A DNA stretch of 57,086 bases. It comes from Lysobacterales bacterium (GTDB lineage: Bacteria; Pseudomonadota; Gammaproteobacteria; Xanthomonadales; SZUA-36). Below are positions 1 through 11,965 of the stretch, piece after piece. A model generated the notes under the pieces. That model ran no database searches. It had not been told where the DNA came from and worked only from the letters and a program-made list of their open reading frames with translations. The DNA lies in the NCBI GenBank assembly GCA_028289465.1, contig JANQPM010000023.1:1-57086 (forward strand). The letters run 5' to 3'. A program made the position numbers and the translations under genes. How positions within the stretch are numbered: position 1 is the stretch's first letter; the number at the start of each line of letters is the position of its first letter.

Positions 1-2803
<2,803 letters not shown>

Positions 2804-2837
2804 ATTGATGTCCTGGGCTAAACGGACTTTAATTGTA

Positions 2838-2869
2838 GCGCAGCCATTCTCAAAAGATGAGAACTGCGC
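2838..2869 (-). terminator. Bulged hairpin between the lipoprotein gene and lhr
   Basis: The arms GCGCAG plus TTCTC and GAGAA plus CTGCGC pair with a 3-base bulge around a 7-base loop. No strong T run follows on the minus strand, so this is at best a weak terminator or an intercistronic stem. Confidence 0.35.
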
Positions 2870-2885
2870 GGGTGGCGAATAGCGG

Positions 2886-3353
2886 CTAATCGACTACCGG
2901 CGACCAGTTTGCGCTTAACAGCCGCCATTCACGGCCGTCTTTCCGCCAGCCGGTACTAAAGCGATACAATTCGCCGCTTTCCGGCAACCACCCCTGGCCG
3001 CCGAGGAGCAAGGCTTCGAATTCGGCGCTGGCTCTCAGCGGCTGTTGCGAATCGTGCACGGTGACGCGGATCGGGCCGAGCTGCGCGCGAATACGCTGAT
3101 ACCGGTTGAGCTGGCGCAGCAATATCGCCTTGAGAGCACGGCGGTCGAACCCCTGCGCGCCGGCAAACTCCGGGTCGACGTGTTGCAGGAATTCGCGATG
3201 ATTGGCATCCTCGGCAGCCGCTTCTATATTGCGAATCGTGGCGATTACCAAATCCTTTTCATCCGGTGGCTCGGCGCACGCGGCGAGCAGCAGCGGCAAA
3301 ACGAGAAATGTCGTTCTTATTCTCAGGCCGGTGCCGCGAATACCGGGCTTCAA
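2886..3353 (-). CDS. Small lipoprotein of unknown function
   Basis: A 155-residue protein with an arginine-containing N-terminus, a hydrophobic stretch and a lipobox ending LLLAAC (Cys26), so probably an envelope lipoprotein. The remainder looks like a compact alpha/beta domain, possibly of the NTF2/SnoaL type (helical first half, then alternating strands with conserved tryptophans), but this fold call is only an impression. It starts with TTG, preceded by GGAG, and overlaps the stop of the GCS2-CBS gene by four bases, which suggests translational coupling and a shared job. I do not recognise a named family. Confidence 0.7.
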   Translation of the reverse strand: MKPGIRGTGLRIRTTFLVLPLLLAACAEPPDEKDLVIATIRNIEAAAEDANHREFLQHVDPEFAGAQGFDRRALKAILLRQLNRYQRIRAQLGPIRVTVHDSQQPLRASAEFEALLLGGQGWLPESGELYRFSTGWRKDGREWRLLSANWSPVVD

Positions 3354-5263
3354 CCCTGCTCCAGCTGCTCTTCAAGCAGGCGTGAGGAGACCACGATCAG
3401 GTCATGCTCGGTGATCAGCCCGACCAGTTTGTCATCGCTAACCACCGGCAGGCAGGCCACCTGGTGCCGTCGCATCAGCCGAATTGCCTCAACGGTTGTG
3501 GTATCGGGCGCGATGGTCAGCGGATTCGGCTCCATGATTTCCGATACCGTAACCTTGCCTTCGCGACCGTCCAGGCCTTTGGCCACCAGACGCAGCAACG
3601 CGCGGTGCGAAACCAGTCCGACCAGGTGCCCCTGGTCGTCTTCTACCGGTACATGACGGATGTGCCGCCAGTCCATCAGGCTGGCGGCGAAATCAACAAT
3701 ATCGTCCGGCCTGACGGTAAACAGATCGGTCGCCATAAACTGGCTGACGGTGCGGTAGCTGTCCCGCCAATCCTGAAACTGACAGAACTCGGCCAGCTCC
3801 CATTCGTGAATTGGTTTCCCGGTCTGCTGTTGCTCCAGCATCGAGGAGGTCAGGCTTCTGAGGCGTTCATCCAGGGTTCCCTGGCTTTCCATATTATTCA
3901 AAGATTCCAATGCCCAGCGAGCGCCGGTGCGTTTTTTCTCAATGCGCTGCTCAAGTACACCGAGATAACATTCGATATCCTCGGCACTGACGCCGGCCCG
4001 CTGCAAACCATCGGCCGCGAGCGGCAGCAGTTCTTTTACAATCAAGTCCTGCGCCGGTATCTGATCGCCGGAGAACCACACTTGTTGTGCCTTAAGTCCG
4101 TCCCTTGCTGCCGCCAGGAAATTGGCTTTGACCTCGGCGAAGTTGATGTGCTCGCGGATATCTTCATAGCGATGCGCCATGCCCGACATCAGGCCGATGA
4201 AGAAAGCCGAGTTGGCCAGCTCGTCGCGCACCGTCGGGCCGGATGGAATGACGCGGTTTTCGATTCTCAGGTGCGCGACATTATCGGCCACGCCATAGCA
4301 GGCGCGATTCCACCGGTAAACCGTACCGTTGTGCAGCCGCAGCGCATTCAGCTTCGGCGCTATGCCCTCGCGCACCATGGCCAGCGGATCTTCCTCGGTT
4401 TCGGTCGTTAAAATCACGCGAAAGCGTGCGATGTCCTCTTTGAAAATTTCCACGACCGAGTTATCGACCCAGTGATCGCCAAAATGCACCCGCGGTTTCA
4501 GGCCGCGCGCCTGGTGCGCTTCCGACCGGGCATCCACCGAATGCTCGAACACGGCAATACGGGTTTCATGCCATAGCCGCTTGCCGAGCAGGATCGGCGA
4601 ATTCACCGCGGCCGCAAGCAAAGGCCCGGTCACTGTCTGCGCGATGTTATACAGGCGTGCGAACTCTTCGGCGGAGACCTGGAAATGTACCTGGAAACTG
4701 GTATTGCAGGCTTCCAGCATTAAATTGTCGTGCTTGACGTTAAGCTGGTCGATACCGTTGATCGTAAACTGGAAATCCTTGCCTCTGAGCTTGATGACAG
4801 CATCATTCAGCGCATAGTAGCGCGGTGTCGGGACCATCGAGTCCAGGCCCAGATTGGACAAGGTCAGGGTCGGCAGAATACCGACCAGTGCGATATCGGA
4901 ATTGGTTTTCCGCGCAGCCTCTCTGGACAGGCGGTAGATGTCCTCGGCTTCTTGTTCTATGCGCCGCAGGCAGTCGCCGCCAAGCTCGTACGGCGACAGG
5001 TTCGCTTCCATATTGAACAGGCCCAGTTCATGGGTGAAGCGCGGATCGTCAATCAGTTCCAGAATATCCAGCGCCCGGGCGGCCGGTTTTTGTGCCTGAT
5101 TAACCAGGAACATTTCCTGTTCCGCACCAATGCGACGAATGCCCGATTCGATCATGCCCCGGTCGATCATCTCTTCCAGTGCGCTCACTTCCGTGAGCAG
5201 GGATTTCATGAATGCTTGCCGTGTGGCCTCGTCTTCATGTTGTCTGACGTTTTGTTCACCCAT
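3350..5263 (-). CDS. GCS2-like glutamate-cysteine ligase family protein with C-terminal CBS pair
   Basis: A 637-residue two-part protein. Residues about 40-480 resemble the GCS2 family of carboxylate-amine ligases (N-terminal GAEQEMFLVN, later HFGDHWVDNS and a RIENRVIPSG segment). Residues about 510-630 form two CBS motifs (FMATDLFTVRPDD and SEIMEPNPLTIAPDT), which usually bind adenosine nucleotides and regulate the attached enzyme. A ligase regulated by energy charge is an inference; the substrate is unknown. The ATG at 5263 follows AAGGA at a good distance. The downstream lipoprotein overlaps its stop codon. It is not the classical GshA form, and I would not assume it makes gamma-glutamylcysteine. 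Confidence 0.75.
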   Translation of the reverse strand: MGEQNVRQHEDEATRQAFMKSLLTEVSALEEMIDRGMIESGIRRIGAEQEMFLVNQAQKPAARALDILELIDDPRFTHELGLFNMEANLSPYELGGDCLRRIEQEAEDIYRLSREAARKTNSDIALVGILPTLTLSNLGLDSMVPTPRYYALNDAVIKLRGKDFQFTINGIDQLNVKHDNLMLEACNTSFQVHFQVSAEEFARLYNIAQTVTGPLLAAAVNSPILLGKRLWHETRIAVFEHSVDARSEAHQARGLKPRVHFGDHWVDNSVVEIFKEDIARFRVILTTETEEDPLAMVREGIAPKLNALRLHNGTVYRWNRACYGVADNVAHLRIENRVIPSGPTVRDELANSAFFIGLMSGMAHRYEDIREHINFAEVKANFLAAARDGLKAQQVWFSGDQIPAQDLIVKELLPLAADGLQRAGVSAEDIECYLGVLEQRIEKKRTGARWALESLNNMESQGTLDERLRSLTSSMLEQQQTGKPIHEWELAEFCQFQDWRDSYRTVSQFMATDLFTVRPDDIVDFAASLMDWRHIRHVPVEDDQGHLVGLVSHRALLRLVAKGLDGREGKVTVSEIMEPNPLTIAPDTTTVEAIRLMRRHQVACLPVVSDDKLVGLITEHDLIVVSSRLLEEQLEQG

Positions 5264-5511
5264 CGTTATTCCTTATGCGGACCGACCCGCGGACCCGTAT
5301 TGCAGGCAGCCTTTGGCTGATGATAATTGGGCCGTGGTGGGGTTTCAAATACCTGGTTCGGCAAAAGCACGGTAAAACTGGCGGACCCTGCGCAATTTCG
5401 CTATGGTCTAATCATTCGAGCGGGAATCGGGCGGTGAAGACGTTTTGATCACGCCGTACGGGACTAGACGCATCCGCTCGCCATGTCGTGATACAAAGAA
5501 GGAAAACCGGA

Positions 5512-7185
5512 ATGGACACAGCAAACAAGCCCTGGTTGGCCAGTTATCCTGCAGGCGTGCCGGCGGAAATCGACATGAACGAATTCTCGTCCGTGGTCGA
5601 TATTATCGAACAAAGTTGCAGCAAATACGGCAACCGTGCGGCTTTCGTCAACATGGGCAAAGCGCTGAGTTATAGCGACATCGACCGCCTGAGTCGCAAT
5701 TTCGCGGCCTACCTGCAAAGCATCGGACTGGAGAGGGGCGACCGCGTTGCGGTGATGATGCCGAATGTATTGCAGTACCCGATTGCGGTGATGGGCATCC
5801 TGCGGGCCGGGCTGGTCGTCGTGAATACCAACCCGCTGTATACACCGCGCGAATTGCATCACCAACTCACTGATTCCGGTGCCAGGGCAATCGTGGTCAT
5901 CGAGAATTTCGCCAGTGTACTGCAGGAAGTGATCGACGACGTACCGTTGGAGTATCCGATCGTGACCGGGGTCGGCGATATGCTGGGCTTTCCAAAAGCG
6001 GCGATTACCAACTTCGCGATCCGCAAGGTCAAGAAAATGGTGCCGGCGTGGCGGCTGCCAAATGCCGTCCGCTTCACAGACGCACTAAAAAAGGGCGCCG
6101 GCCAGGAGTTGACCCGGCACGCGGTCACGCAGGACGATCTGGCTTTTCTGCAATATACCGGCGGAACCACCGGGGTCGCCAAGGGCGCGATGCTGACCCA
6201 TGGCAATATGGTGGCCAATGCGCAGCAGTCCTCCGCGTGGATGGCCAACCTGCGTATCGGCGACGAAATCATCGTTACCGCGCTGCCGCTCTACCATATC
6301 TTTGCGCTGACGGCGAATTGTCTGGTGTTCTTCAAGCTCGGCGGCAAAAACATACTGATTACCAATCCGCGCGATATGCCCGGTTTCGTCAAAGAACTCT
6401 CCAGCCATCCGTTCTCCTGCCTGACCGGGGTCAATACGCTGTTCAACGCGTTGCTCAACACGCCGGGCTTCGCCGATCTGGATTTCTCCCACTTCCGCAT
6501 GACTCTCGGCGGTGGCATGGCGGTCCAGCGATCGGTTGCCGAACACTGGAAGAAAGTCACCGGTGTGACCCTGGTCGAGGCTTACGGGCTGACCGAGACC
6601 TCACCCGCCGCGTGCATCAACCCGATGGACATGAAAGAGTACAACGGCTGCATCGGCCTGCCGATATCGTCAACCGAATGCTGCATCATGGATGCCGACG
6701 GCAATCGGTTGCCACCGGGCGAGCCCGGCGAACTCTGCGTACGCGGTCCGCAGGTGATGAAGGGCTACTGGCAGCGGCCGGAGGAGACGGCGAAAGTCAT
6801 GGCAGAAGGCGACTGGCTGCGCACCGGTGACGTCGCGATCATGACCGATGACGGCTATTTCAAGATCGTCGACCGCAAGAAGGACATGATTCTGGTATCC
6901 GGCTTCAACGTCTACCCGAACGAAATCGAGGACGTGGTCGCGATGCATCCGAAGGTACTGGAAGTGGCCGCGATCGGTGTACCGGACCCCCATTCCGGCG
7001 AAGTGGTCAAGATCTGCGTTGTGAAAAAAGACGATTCACTAACCGAGCAGGAACTGAAAACCTTCTGCAAGGAACATCTGACCGGCTACAAACGGCCGAA
7101 GATCGTTGCCTTCCACACCGAGTTGCCAAAAACCAACGTCGGCAAAATTCTGCGGCGGGAACTGCGCGAACAGGAAAGCGCGTAA
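5512..7185 (+). CDS. fadD: Long-chain fatty acid--CoA ligase
   Basis: AMP-forming acyl-CoA synthetase that activates fatty acids for beta-oxidation. Residues about 214-224 carry the phosphate-binding motif YTGGTTGVAKG, the middle holds EAYGLTETSPA, and near residue 450 the fatty-acyl signature DRKKDMILVSGFNVYPNE is intact, with the catalytic lysine in NVGKILRR near the end. Length 557 residues, typical for FadD. I chose the ATG at 5512 rather than an in-frame ATG at 5488 because AGAAGG precedes it at about nine bases. The 248-base upstream gap has no convincing PsrA box. It converges on thrB with only three bases between the stop codons. Confidence 0.93.
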   Translation: MDTANKPWLASYPAGVPAEIDMNEFSSVVDIIEQSCSKYGNRAAFVNMGKALSYSDIDRLSRNFAAYLQSIGLERGDRVAVMMPNVLQYPIAVMGILRAGLVVVNTNPLYTPRELHHQLTDSGARAIVVIENFASVLQEVIDDVPLEYPIVTGVGDMLGFPKAAITNFAIRKVKKMVPAWRLPNAVRFTDALKKGAGQELTRHAVTQDDLAFLQYTGGTTGVAKGAMLTHGNMVANAQQSSAWMANLRIGDEIIVTALPLYHIFALTANCLVFFKLGGKNILITNPRDMPGFVKELSSHPFSCLTGVNTLFNALLNTPGFADLDFSHFRMTLGGGMAVQRSVAEHWKKVTGVTLVEAYGLTETSPAACINPMDMKEYNGCIGLPISSTECCIMDADGNRLPPGEPGELCVRGPQVMKGYWQRPEETAKVMAEGDWLRTGDVAIMTDDGYFKIVDRKKDMILVSGFNVYPNEIEDVVAMHPKVLEVAAIGVPDPHSGEVVKICVVKKDDSLTEQELKTFCKEHLTGYKRPKIVAFHTELPKTNVGKILRRELREQESA

Positions 7186-7188
7186 CCG

Positions 7189-8133
7189 CTACGGCGTCGA
7201 ACCGTCGACAACCCGGGCACCCGGCACCTGCACCGGAGAGTCATAGGCCTGCGCCGAAATTCCTTGACTGGCAAAGCCCTCGACCATCGCCTGCCCGCAG
7301 CGCAACGCAGTGGCTGCATCTTCACACCAGGCAAACAGGCTGGGCCCGGAACCGGACAGGCTGCAACCCAGCGCGCCGTGGCTGAGCGCCGCACGCTTGA
7401 TGTCATGAAAACCCGGCACCAGGTGGGAGCGCCGTGGTTCGGCCAGGTAGTCCTGCATGCAGTGGCCCAGCAACTTTGAATCGCGTTTATAACAAGCGCT
7501 GATAAAGCCGGCCAGTGCGGCGTTCTGCTCGACGGCCGCCTGCAATTCATACAAAGGCTCCAGCAAGGAACGCGCATCGCGGGTATTCACCCGCAAATCC
7601 GGATGGACCAGTGCGCAATGTATGCCGTCCGGCACCGGCAGGCGCACCGGCTGGCCTTTGACGGTTAATACCAGCCCGCCGAGCAGACTCGGTGCGACAT
7701 TGTCGTAATGAGCGCTGCCGCTGGCAGCGACCTCTCCCTCGACTGCAAACGGCAGCAGCGATTCCGTCGGCAGCGGTTTTTGCAGCAACTGATTTACCGC
7801 GACAACCGCCGCGACCGCGGATGCGGCCGATCCACCCATGCCGGAAGACAGCGGAATGCCCTTTTGAATGGCCAGCATAACGCCAAACGGCCAGCCCGAG
7901 GCTTCCAACAGAGCCGCTGCCGCCCGCGACGCCGTGTTCGAAGGCACCGATAGCGGAAGCCGGCTGTGTTCAGTGTCAATGGATTCGATACGCACTTCCG
8001 GGTTTTCGATGCGCTCGGCAGTCACAATATCGCCCGGCCCGGCAAGCGCATGGCCGAGCAAATCGAAGCCAACGGCCACATTGCCCACCGAGGCCGGTGC
8101 AAACGCTGCACAGCGGGCCTCCGCAGCGCTCAT
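7189..8133 (-). CDS. thrB: Homoserine kinase (GHMP family)
   Basis: Phosphorylates homoserine with ATP in threonine synthesis. A 314-residue GHMP kinase with the ATP-binding motif PLSSGMGGSAASA near residue 90 and an N-terminal APASVGNVAVGFDLLG strand. The pairing with dinB rather than thrA or thrC is unusual: its ATG overlaps the dinB stop (ATGA), so it is probably translated from the dinB message. No terminator is visible at the convergent junction with fadD. Confidence 0.9.
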   Translation of the reverse strand: MSAAEARCAAFAPASVGNVAVGFDLLGHALAGPGDIVTAERIENPEVRIESIDTEHSRLPLSVPSNTASRAAAALLEASGWPFGVMLAIQKGIPLSSGMGGSAASAVAAVVAVNQLLQKPLPTESLLPFAVEGEVAASGSAHYDNVAPSLLGGLVLTVKGQPVRLPVPDGIHCALVHPDLRVNTRDARSLLEPLYELQAAVEQNAALAGFISACYKRDSKLLGHCMQDYLAEPRRSHLVPGFHDIKRAALSHGALGCSLSGSGPSLFAWCEDAATALRCGQAMVEGFASQGISAQAYDSPVQVPGARVVDGSTP

Positions 8134-9314
8134 TTATCCTCCCGATAGAGGCGCGCCAGCCCGCGGCCGATCAGCGCTTGTCCGTAGCGCTGGTTAATTT
8201 CGTCCAATGCCTTGTCCAGCGGCGGTTCCTGAACGTCGACGCTGTCCTTGTCTTGCTTGATGTCTTCCAGACCGTGCATACCCACACCTAATAAGCGCAC
8301 CGGCATCGCAGGATACTGCGTCTGCCACTTGCTGAACAGTGCCCGTGCCATCGCGTAGATTTCACTGCTGGACTGGGTTGCCGCCCGCAGCGTTCGACTG
8401 CGGGTGTAGGTTCTGAAATGCCGGTCGCGTATCTTGACCTGAACCGTGCGACCGCTGAGCCTGTGTTCGCGCAAGCGGACCCCGACTTGTTCGCTGAGTT
8501 GCTGCAGGCGGGCCAGTAGCAGCTTTTCCCGTGTCAGGTCGATTTCAAAGGTGACTTCGTGGCTGATGGACTTGTCTTCCTGGTGGGACTCCACCGGCCG
8601 TTCGTCTTCGCCTCTGGCCAGACGCATGAAGTGCGCTGTGCGATTGCCGAGCACCGCTACCAGTTCCTGGTCAGTACGCTGACGCAACTGCCCGACGGTA
8701 TAAATACCCAGGCGATTCAAACGCGGTACCGTCTTCGGCCCGATACCCCACAGCCTCCCCACCGGCATCGGGTCCAGAAAGCGGTGAATATCGGCATCGC
8801 GTACATGATAGAAGCCGTCCGGCTTGTCGAAATCCGAAGCCAGTTTGGCCAGAAACTTGTTGCTGGCCATGCCCACCGATGCAACCAACCGCAAACGCTG
8901 TTTGATCCGCGTCTTGACCAGCCGGCCGATGGTTTCCAGATCGCCGAGCAGGCGCTGGTTGGCAGTCACATCCAGAAAGGCCTCGTCCAGCGACAAACCC
9001 TGAACCGCCGGCGTGATTTCCCGGAAAATACCGAATACGGCGCGCGACACGGCGCGGTAATGCGCCATCCGTGGTCTGAGGTATTCACCTTGCGGGCAAA
9101 GCTGGCGTGCCTTGATCATCGGCATCGCCGAGTGAACGCCGAATCGTCTGGCCTCATAGCTGGCTGCGGACACCACCCCTCGCCGACCGAGGCCGCCGAC
9201 GATCACGGGCTTGCCGGTCAACTCCGGCCGGTCGCGTTGCTCCACCGACGCGTAGAACGCATCCATGTCGACATGGATGATGGCCCGAGCTGTCAGATCG
9301 CTATTCGAATTCAA
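8130..9314 (-). CDS. dinB: DNA polymerase IV (Y family)
   Basis: Error-prone lesion-bypass polymerase. The N-terminus has HVDMDAFYASVEQ with the first catalytic aspartate, and LSLDEAFLDV holds the second acidic pair; the thumb HhH region (RLWGIGPKTVPRL) and little finger follow. The protein is 394 residues, a little longer than E. coli DinB because of a C-terminal tail. The only in-frame start is a TTG at 9314, since a TAA lies three codons upstream. I found no CTG-N10-CAG LexA site upstream, although lexA itself has one. Confidence 0.92.
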   Translation of the reverse strand: MNSNSDLTARAIIHVDMDAFYASVEQRDRPELTGKPVIVGGLGRRGVVSAASYEARRFGVHSAMPMIKARQLCPQGEYLRPRMAHYRAVSRAVFGIFREITPAVQGLSLDEAFLDVTANQRLLGDLETIGRLVKTRIKQRLRLVASVGMASNKFLAKLASDFDKPDGFYHVRDADIHRFLDPMPVGRLWGIGPKTVPRLNRLGIYTVGQLRQRTDQELVAVLGNRTAHFMRLARGEDERPVESHQEDKSISHEVTFEIDLTREKLLLARLQQLSEQVGVRLREHRLSGRTVQVKIRDRHFRTYTRSRTLRAATQSSSEIYAMARALFSKWQTQYPAMPVRLLGVGMHGLEDIKQDKDSVDVQEPPLDKALDEINQRYGQALIGRGLARLYREDK

Positions 9315-9345
9315 CCTAAGTTAAAATCCTCACTGCAATGATGCC

Positions 9346-9351
9346 ATTATA
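9346..9351 (-). promoter_or_regulatory. Probable -10 box for dinB-thrB
   Basis: A consensus TATAAT lies on the minus strand 32 bases upstream of the dinB TTG. No equally good -35 is present at 16-18 bases (GGTTGA at 16), so the promoter is plausible but unproven. Confidence 0.45.
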
Positions 9352-9367
9352 CGCCCAAGCTGCCGAC

Positions 9368-9455
9368 TCAACCGGTAAATCAAGCCCACAAATTAATTCA
9401 GTCGTTTAACCCGGAAGTTCAACCCAGAAATCCAACCTTACACCCAAGCCGCAAA
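9368..9455 (+). repeat. Degenerate 12-13 bp tandem array, about 7 units
   Basis: The core AA[C/G]C recurs at 9370, 9382, 9408, 9421, 9434 and 9446, with one decayed unit at 9395, giving spacings of 12 or 13 bases. The best two units are TTTAACCCGGAAG (9405-9417) and TTCAACCCAGAAA (9418-9430), identical at 10 of 13 positions. The array fills most of the gap between dinB and the aminotransferase start. Confidence 0.55.
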
Positions 9456-9466
9456 CCGATCCATCC

Positions 9467-10585
9467 ATGCATTTTCCGATTCAAGCCCACAGCATCTACC
9501 TGAACCATGCGGCAATATCGCCGCTGCCTCGGCCGGTGGTTCGGGCCATCGCCGAAGCCGTGCAGGAGTCGGCCGAGGGCGGTGCAGCCATCTACCACCG
9601 CTGGATGGAACGCATCGAACACACGCGAACGCTGGCGGCACGTCTGATCAATGCCGGCGACGCCGGCGATATCGCATTCTGCAAGAATACGTCCGAGGCA
9701 TTGTCGCTGGTTGCACTGGGCCTGGACTGGGCGCCTGGCGACAATGTCGTGCTGCCGGCCGGCGAATTTCCATCCAACCGGTTGCCGTGGCTGGCACTGG
9801 CCGAGCGCGGGGTTGACATTCGCGAGGTCGATATCCGTTCGGCCGATTCGGCGGAAGCAGCACTGGTCGCTGAAACCGATTCGCGTACCCGCGTGCTGAC
9901 CACCAGTGCGGTACATGCCAACGATGGCTTTCGCATGGACTTGCCGGTCCTCGGTACCGCCTGCCGCAAGCGCGGAATCATTTTCTGCGTCGATGCGATC
10001 CAGCAGCTCGGCGCGTTGGCCACCGATGTGCAGCAGGCGCATATAGATTGCCTGGCCTGCGGCAGTCATAAATGGCTGCTCTCGCCGGAAGGCATCGGCC
10101 TGCTCTATCTGCGTCCGGCGCTGCGCCCGCAGATCGCGCTGCAGGAATACGGCTGGTGGATGTTCGAGGAGCCCTACTCATTCGGACGGGGCGACTGGCA
10201 GCCGCCGGATACCGCACGGCGTTTCGAAGGCGGCAGCCCAAACAACCTTGGGCTGGCCGGCCTGAACGCAGCCCTACAGCTATTGTTCGATCACGATATC
10301 GTGCATATCGAACGCCAAGTATTAAACCATTGCGAAATACTGGCTGAAGGTCTGGCCGCGCTGCCCGGCATCGAACTGGTTTCGGCTCTACGACCGAAAC
10401 GCCGCTCTTCCGTCCTGGCTTTCCGCCACGACAGCATGGCCGCCGATACGATTCAGCAGCGTCTCGCCAAACAACACATTCAAGTTGCCGTGCGCGACGA
10501 CAAGGTTCGGTTGTCACCGCATTTCTACAATACCGAACAGGAAATGGAACGGGTACTTGCGGCGCTGGGCCGAATTGTCGAATAA
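9467..10585 (+). CDS. Class V PLP-dependent aminotransferase (cysteine desulfurase-like)
   Basis: A 372-residue fold-type I PLP enzyme. The Schiff-base lysine lies in CGSHKWLLSPEGIG, the cofactor aspartate in IIFCVDAIQQLGA, and N-terminal YLNHAAISPLP is typical of class V aminotransferases. The substrate cannot be read from sequence; the group includes cysteine desulfurases, kynureninase-like and isopenicillin-epimerase-like enzymes. No cysteine-bearing IscS/SufS loop is obvious, so I leave it unnamed. It stands alone on the plus strand, converging on pilZ, with a weak ribosome-binding site and a repeat array directly upstream. Confidence 0.8.
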   Translation: MHFPIQAHSIYLNHAAISPLPRPVVRAIAEAVQESAEGGAAIYHRWMERIEHTRTLAARLINAGDAGDIAFCKNTSEALSLVALGLDWAPGDNVVLPAGEFPSNRLPWLALAERGVDIREVDIRSADSAEAALVAETDSRTRVLTTSAVHANDGFRMDLPVLGTACRKRGIIFCVDAIQQLGALATDVQQAHIDCLACGSHKWLLSPEGIGLLYLRPALRPQIALQEYGWWMFEEPYSFGRGDWQPPDTARRFEGGSPNNLGLAGLNAALQLLFDHDIVHIERQVLNHCEILAEGLAALPGIELVSALRPKRRSSVLAFRHDSMAADTIQQRLAKQHIQVAVRDDKVRLSPHFYNTEQEMERVLAALGRIVE

Positions 10586-10607
10586 GCCGAATCCCCAGTG
10601 AGCCAAC

Positions 10608-10949
10608 TTACATCGTATGCGTGCTTTTGTCGCTATTCAGCATACCGGCCAGATGCGACTCGATCACGGTGCGTGCATGGCCGCCGTCGGGTGTGTCGCC
10701 GAACTGTACACCGATGCCGGCTTTGCGCTGGCCTTGCGAGCCCTGAGGCGTAATCCAGACCACTTTGCCCGGGATCGGCAGGCGCTCTTCCAGATCCATC
10801 AGCGTCAGCAGCAGGAATACTTCGTCGCCCAGACGAAAACGCTTGGTGCTGGGTACAAACAACCCTCCGCCTTCGATAAACGGCATATACGCGCTGAACA
10901 GCGCGCTCTTGTCTTGAATAGAAACGGAAAGGATGCCTTGTTGCGCCAT
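10608..10949 (-). CDS. pilZ: PilZ-domain protein for type IV pilus function
   Basis: A 113-residue protein matching the PilZ protein of the type IV pilus (motifs LFVPSTKRFRLGDEVFLLL, GKVVWITPQG, GIGVQF and the C-terminal KSTHTM). This family has a PilZ fold but often lacks the c-di-GMP-binding RxxxR motif, which I also do not see here. The ATG at 10949 is preceded by GGGAG and is preferred over a TTG at 10964. It ends the minus-strand run after holB, the usual position, and pairs logically with pilW at 35720. Confidence 0.88.
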   Translation of the reverse strand: MAQQGILSVSIQDKSALFSAYMPFIEGGGLFVPSTKRFRLGDEVFLLLTLMDLEERLPIPGKVVWITPQGSQGQRKAGIGVQFGDTPDGGHARTVIESHLAGMLNSDKSTHTM

Positions 10950-10978
10950 ATGTTGCTCCCACAAATGGCAGCGGCCGG

Positions 10979-11965
10979 TCAGACCGATGCCGTATTAATC
11001 ACCTGGCGCCATTTTAGCAGCCAATCGGTGATAAGTAAGTCTTGTCGCAGCGGACTGTCCAGAAAGCGCCGGTTATGCATCGCATGCCGTTGCAGACCCA
11101 ACAACGCCTCGGCGTCCGCGGCCTCCACAGCGTGGAGTATTTCGCCAACCGCCTCAGGACCGGCATCCGGCATCTGGCCGGTCAACTGCGCCTGAACACC
11201 GGCCATCAGCCATTGGCCCAGCCACAACCAGATATCTTCCAGCGGAAAATCCAGCCAGCGGCCTGCCACATCGGCCGGCGCGAGCTTATCCCGGCTCAGC
11301 GCCAGCAGATCCTCGCCCACCTGCTGCCTGACCGCCAGCAAGTCCTCGGCCAGATAACGCCCGGCCAGCATCGGCTGACCGCCCGCCCCCTGCCAGGCCG
11401 ACAGGTGCTGGGCTTCTGTGTGTTCCGAATATCGGGTCGCCAGCCACTGCAGAGTGACATTGCGTTGCGCCGGCTCCACCCTCACCACCTGGCAGCGGCT
11501 GCGTATGGTCGGCAGCAGCCGGCCCGGATTGGCACTGGTCAGAATCAACACTGCCTGCCCGAGCGGTTCCTCCAGGGTCTTCAGCAGTGCATTGGCCGCG
11601 TTCACGTTCATCTGCTCGGCCGGCGCAATCAGCGCCGCCTTATAGCGGCTGATCGTGGTGGTCAGCATGAAGTCGTGGATCAGCCGGCGCACGGCATCGA
11701 CCTTGATCACGGTACTGTCTTCTTCCGGGTGCAGCGCATAGGCATCGGGATGGCTGCCTGCGCTCAACAGGTGGCAGGACCGGCATTCCATGCAGGCTCT
11801 GCCCTGCTGAGGCTCCAGACACAGCAGGCTGCGCTGCAGCCAGTGGCCCAACCGGCGCAGGCCGCTGTATGCCGGGCCGGTGATCAGCAGCGCATGCGGC
11901 AGTTTTTCCCGGCCGATCAGTTGTGCCAGTTGCGTTGCCGCCGATTCGTGCCAGGGTAGCAACAT
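10979..11965 (-). CDS. holB: DNA polymerase III subunit delta'
   Basis: Clamp-loader subunit, 328 residues. The N-terminal AAA-like region has a degenerate P-loop (GPAYSGLRR, without GKT), as expected for delta', which does not hydrolyse ATP. A zinc cluster is formed by Cys residues in LLCLEPQQGRACMECRSC, and the SRC sensor motif appears as TIRSRCQVV. Its ATG overlaps the tmk stop by one base (TGATG), so it is coupled to tmk. Confidence 0.9.
   Translation of the reverse strand: MLLPWHESAATQLAQLIGREKLPHALLITGPAYSGLRRLGHWLQRSLLCLEPQQGRACMECRSCHLLSAGSHPDAYALHPEEDSTVIKVDAVRRLIHDFMLTTTISRYKAALIAPAEQMNVNAANALLKTLEEPLGQAVLILTSANPGRLLPTIRSRCQVVRVEPAQRNVTLQWLATRYSEHTEAQHLSAWQGAGGQPMLAGRYLAEDLLAVRQQVGEDLLALSRDKLAPADVAGRWLDFPLEDIWLWLGQWLMAGVQAQLTGQMPDAGPEAVGEILHAVEAADAEALLGLQRHAMHNRRFLDSPLRQDLLITDWLLKWRQVINTASV

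Noticed and set aside
5264..5511. PsrA operator upstream of fadD
   Set aside because: GTTTCAAAT is present near 5342 but no properly spaced partner half-site follows.
9315..9466. LexA site for dinB
   Set aside because: No CTG-N10-CAG pattern is present in the gap.
11042..11959. Long antisense frame opposite holB, and similar long frames opposite lhr, hisS, the RND pump and fadE
   Set aside because: Compositions are low-complexity mirror images of real genes with no recognisable motifs or ribosome-binding sites.
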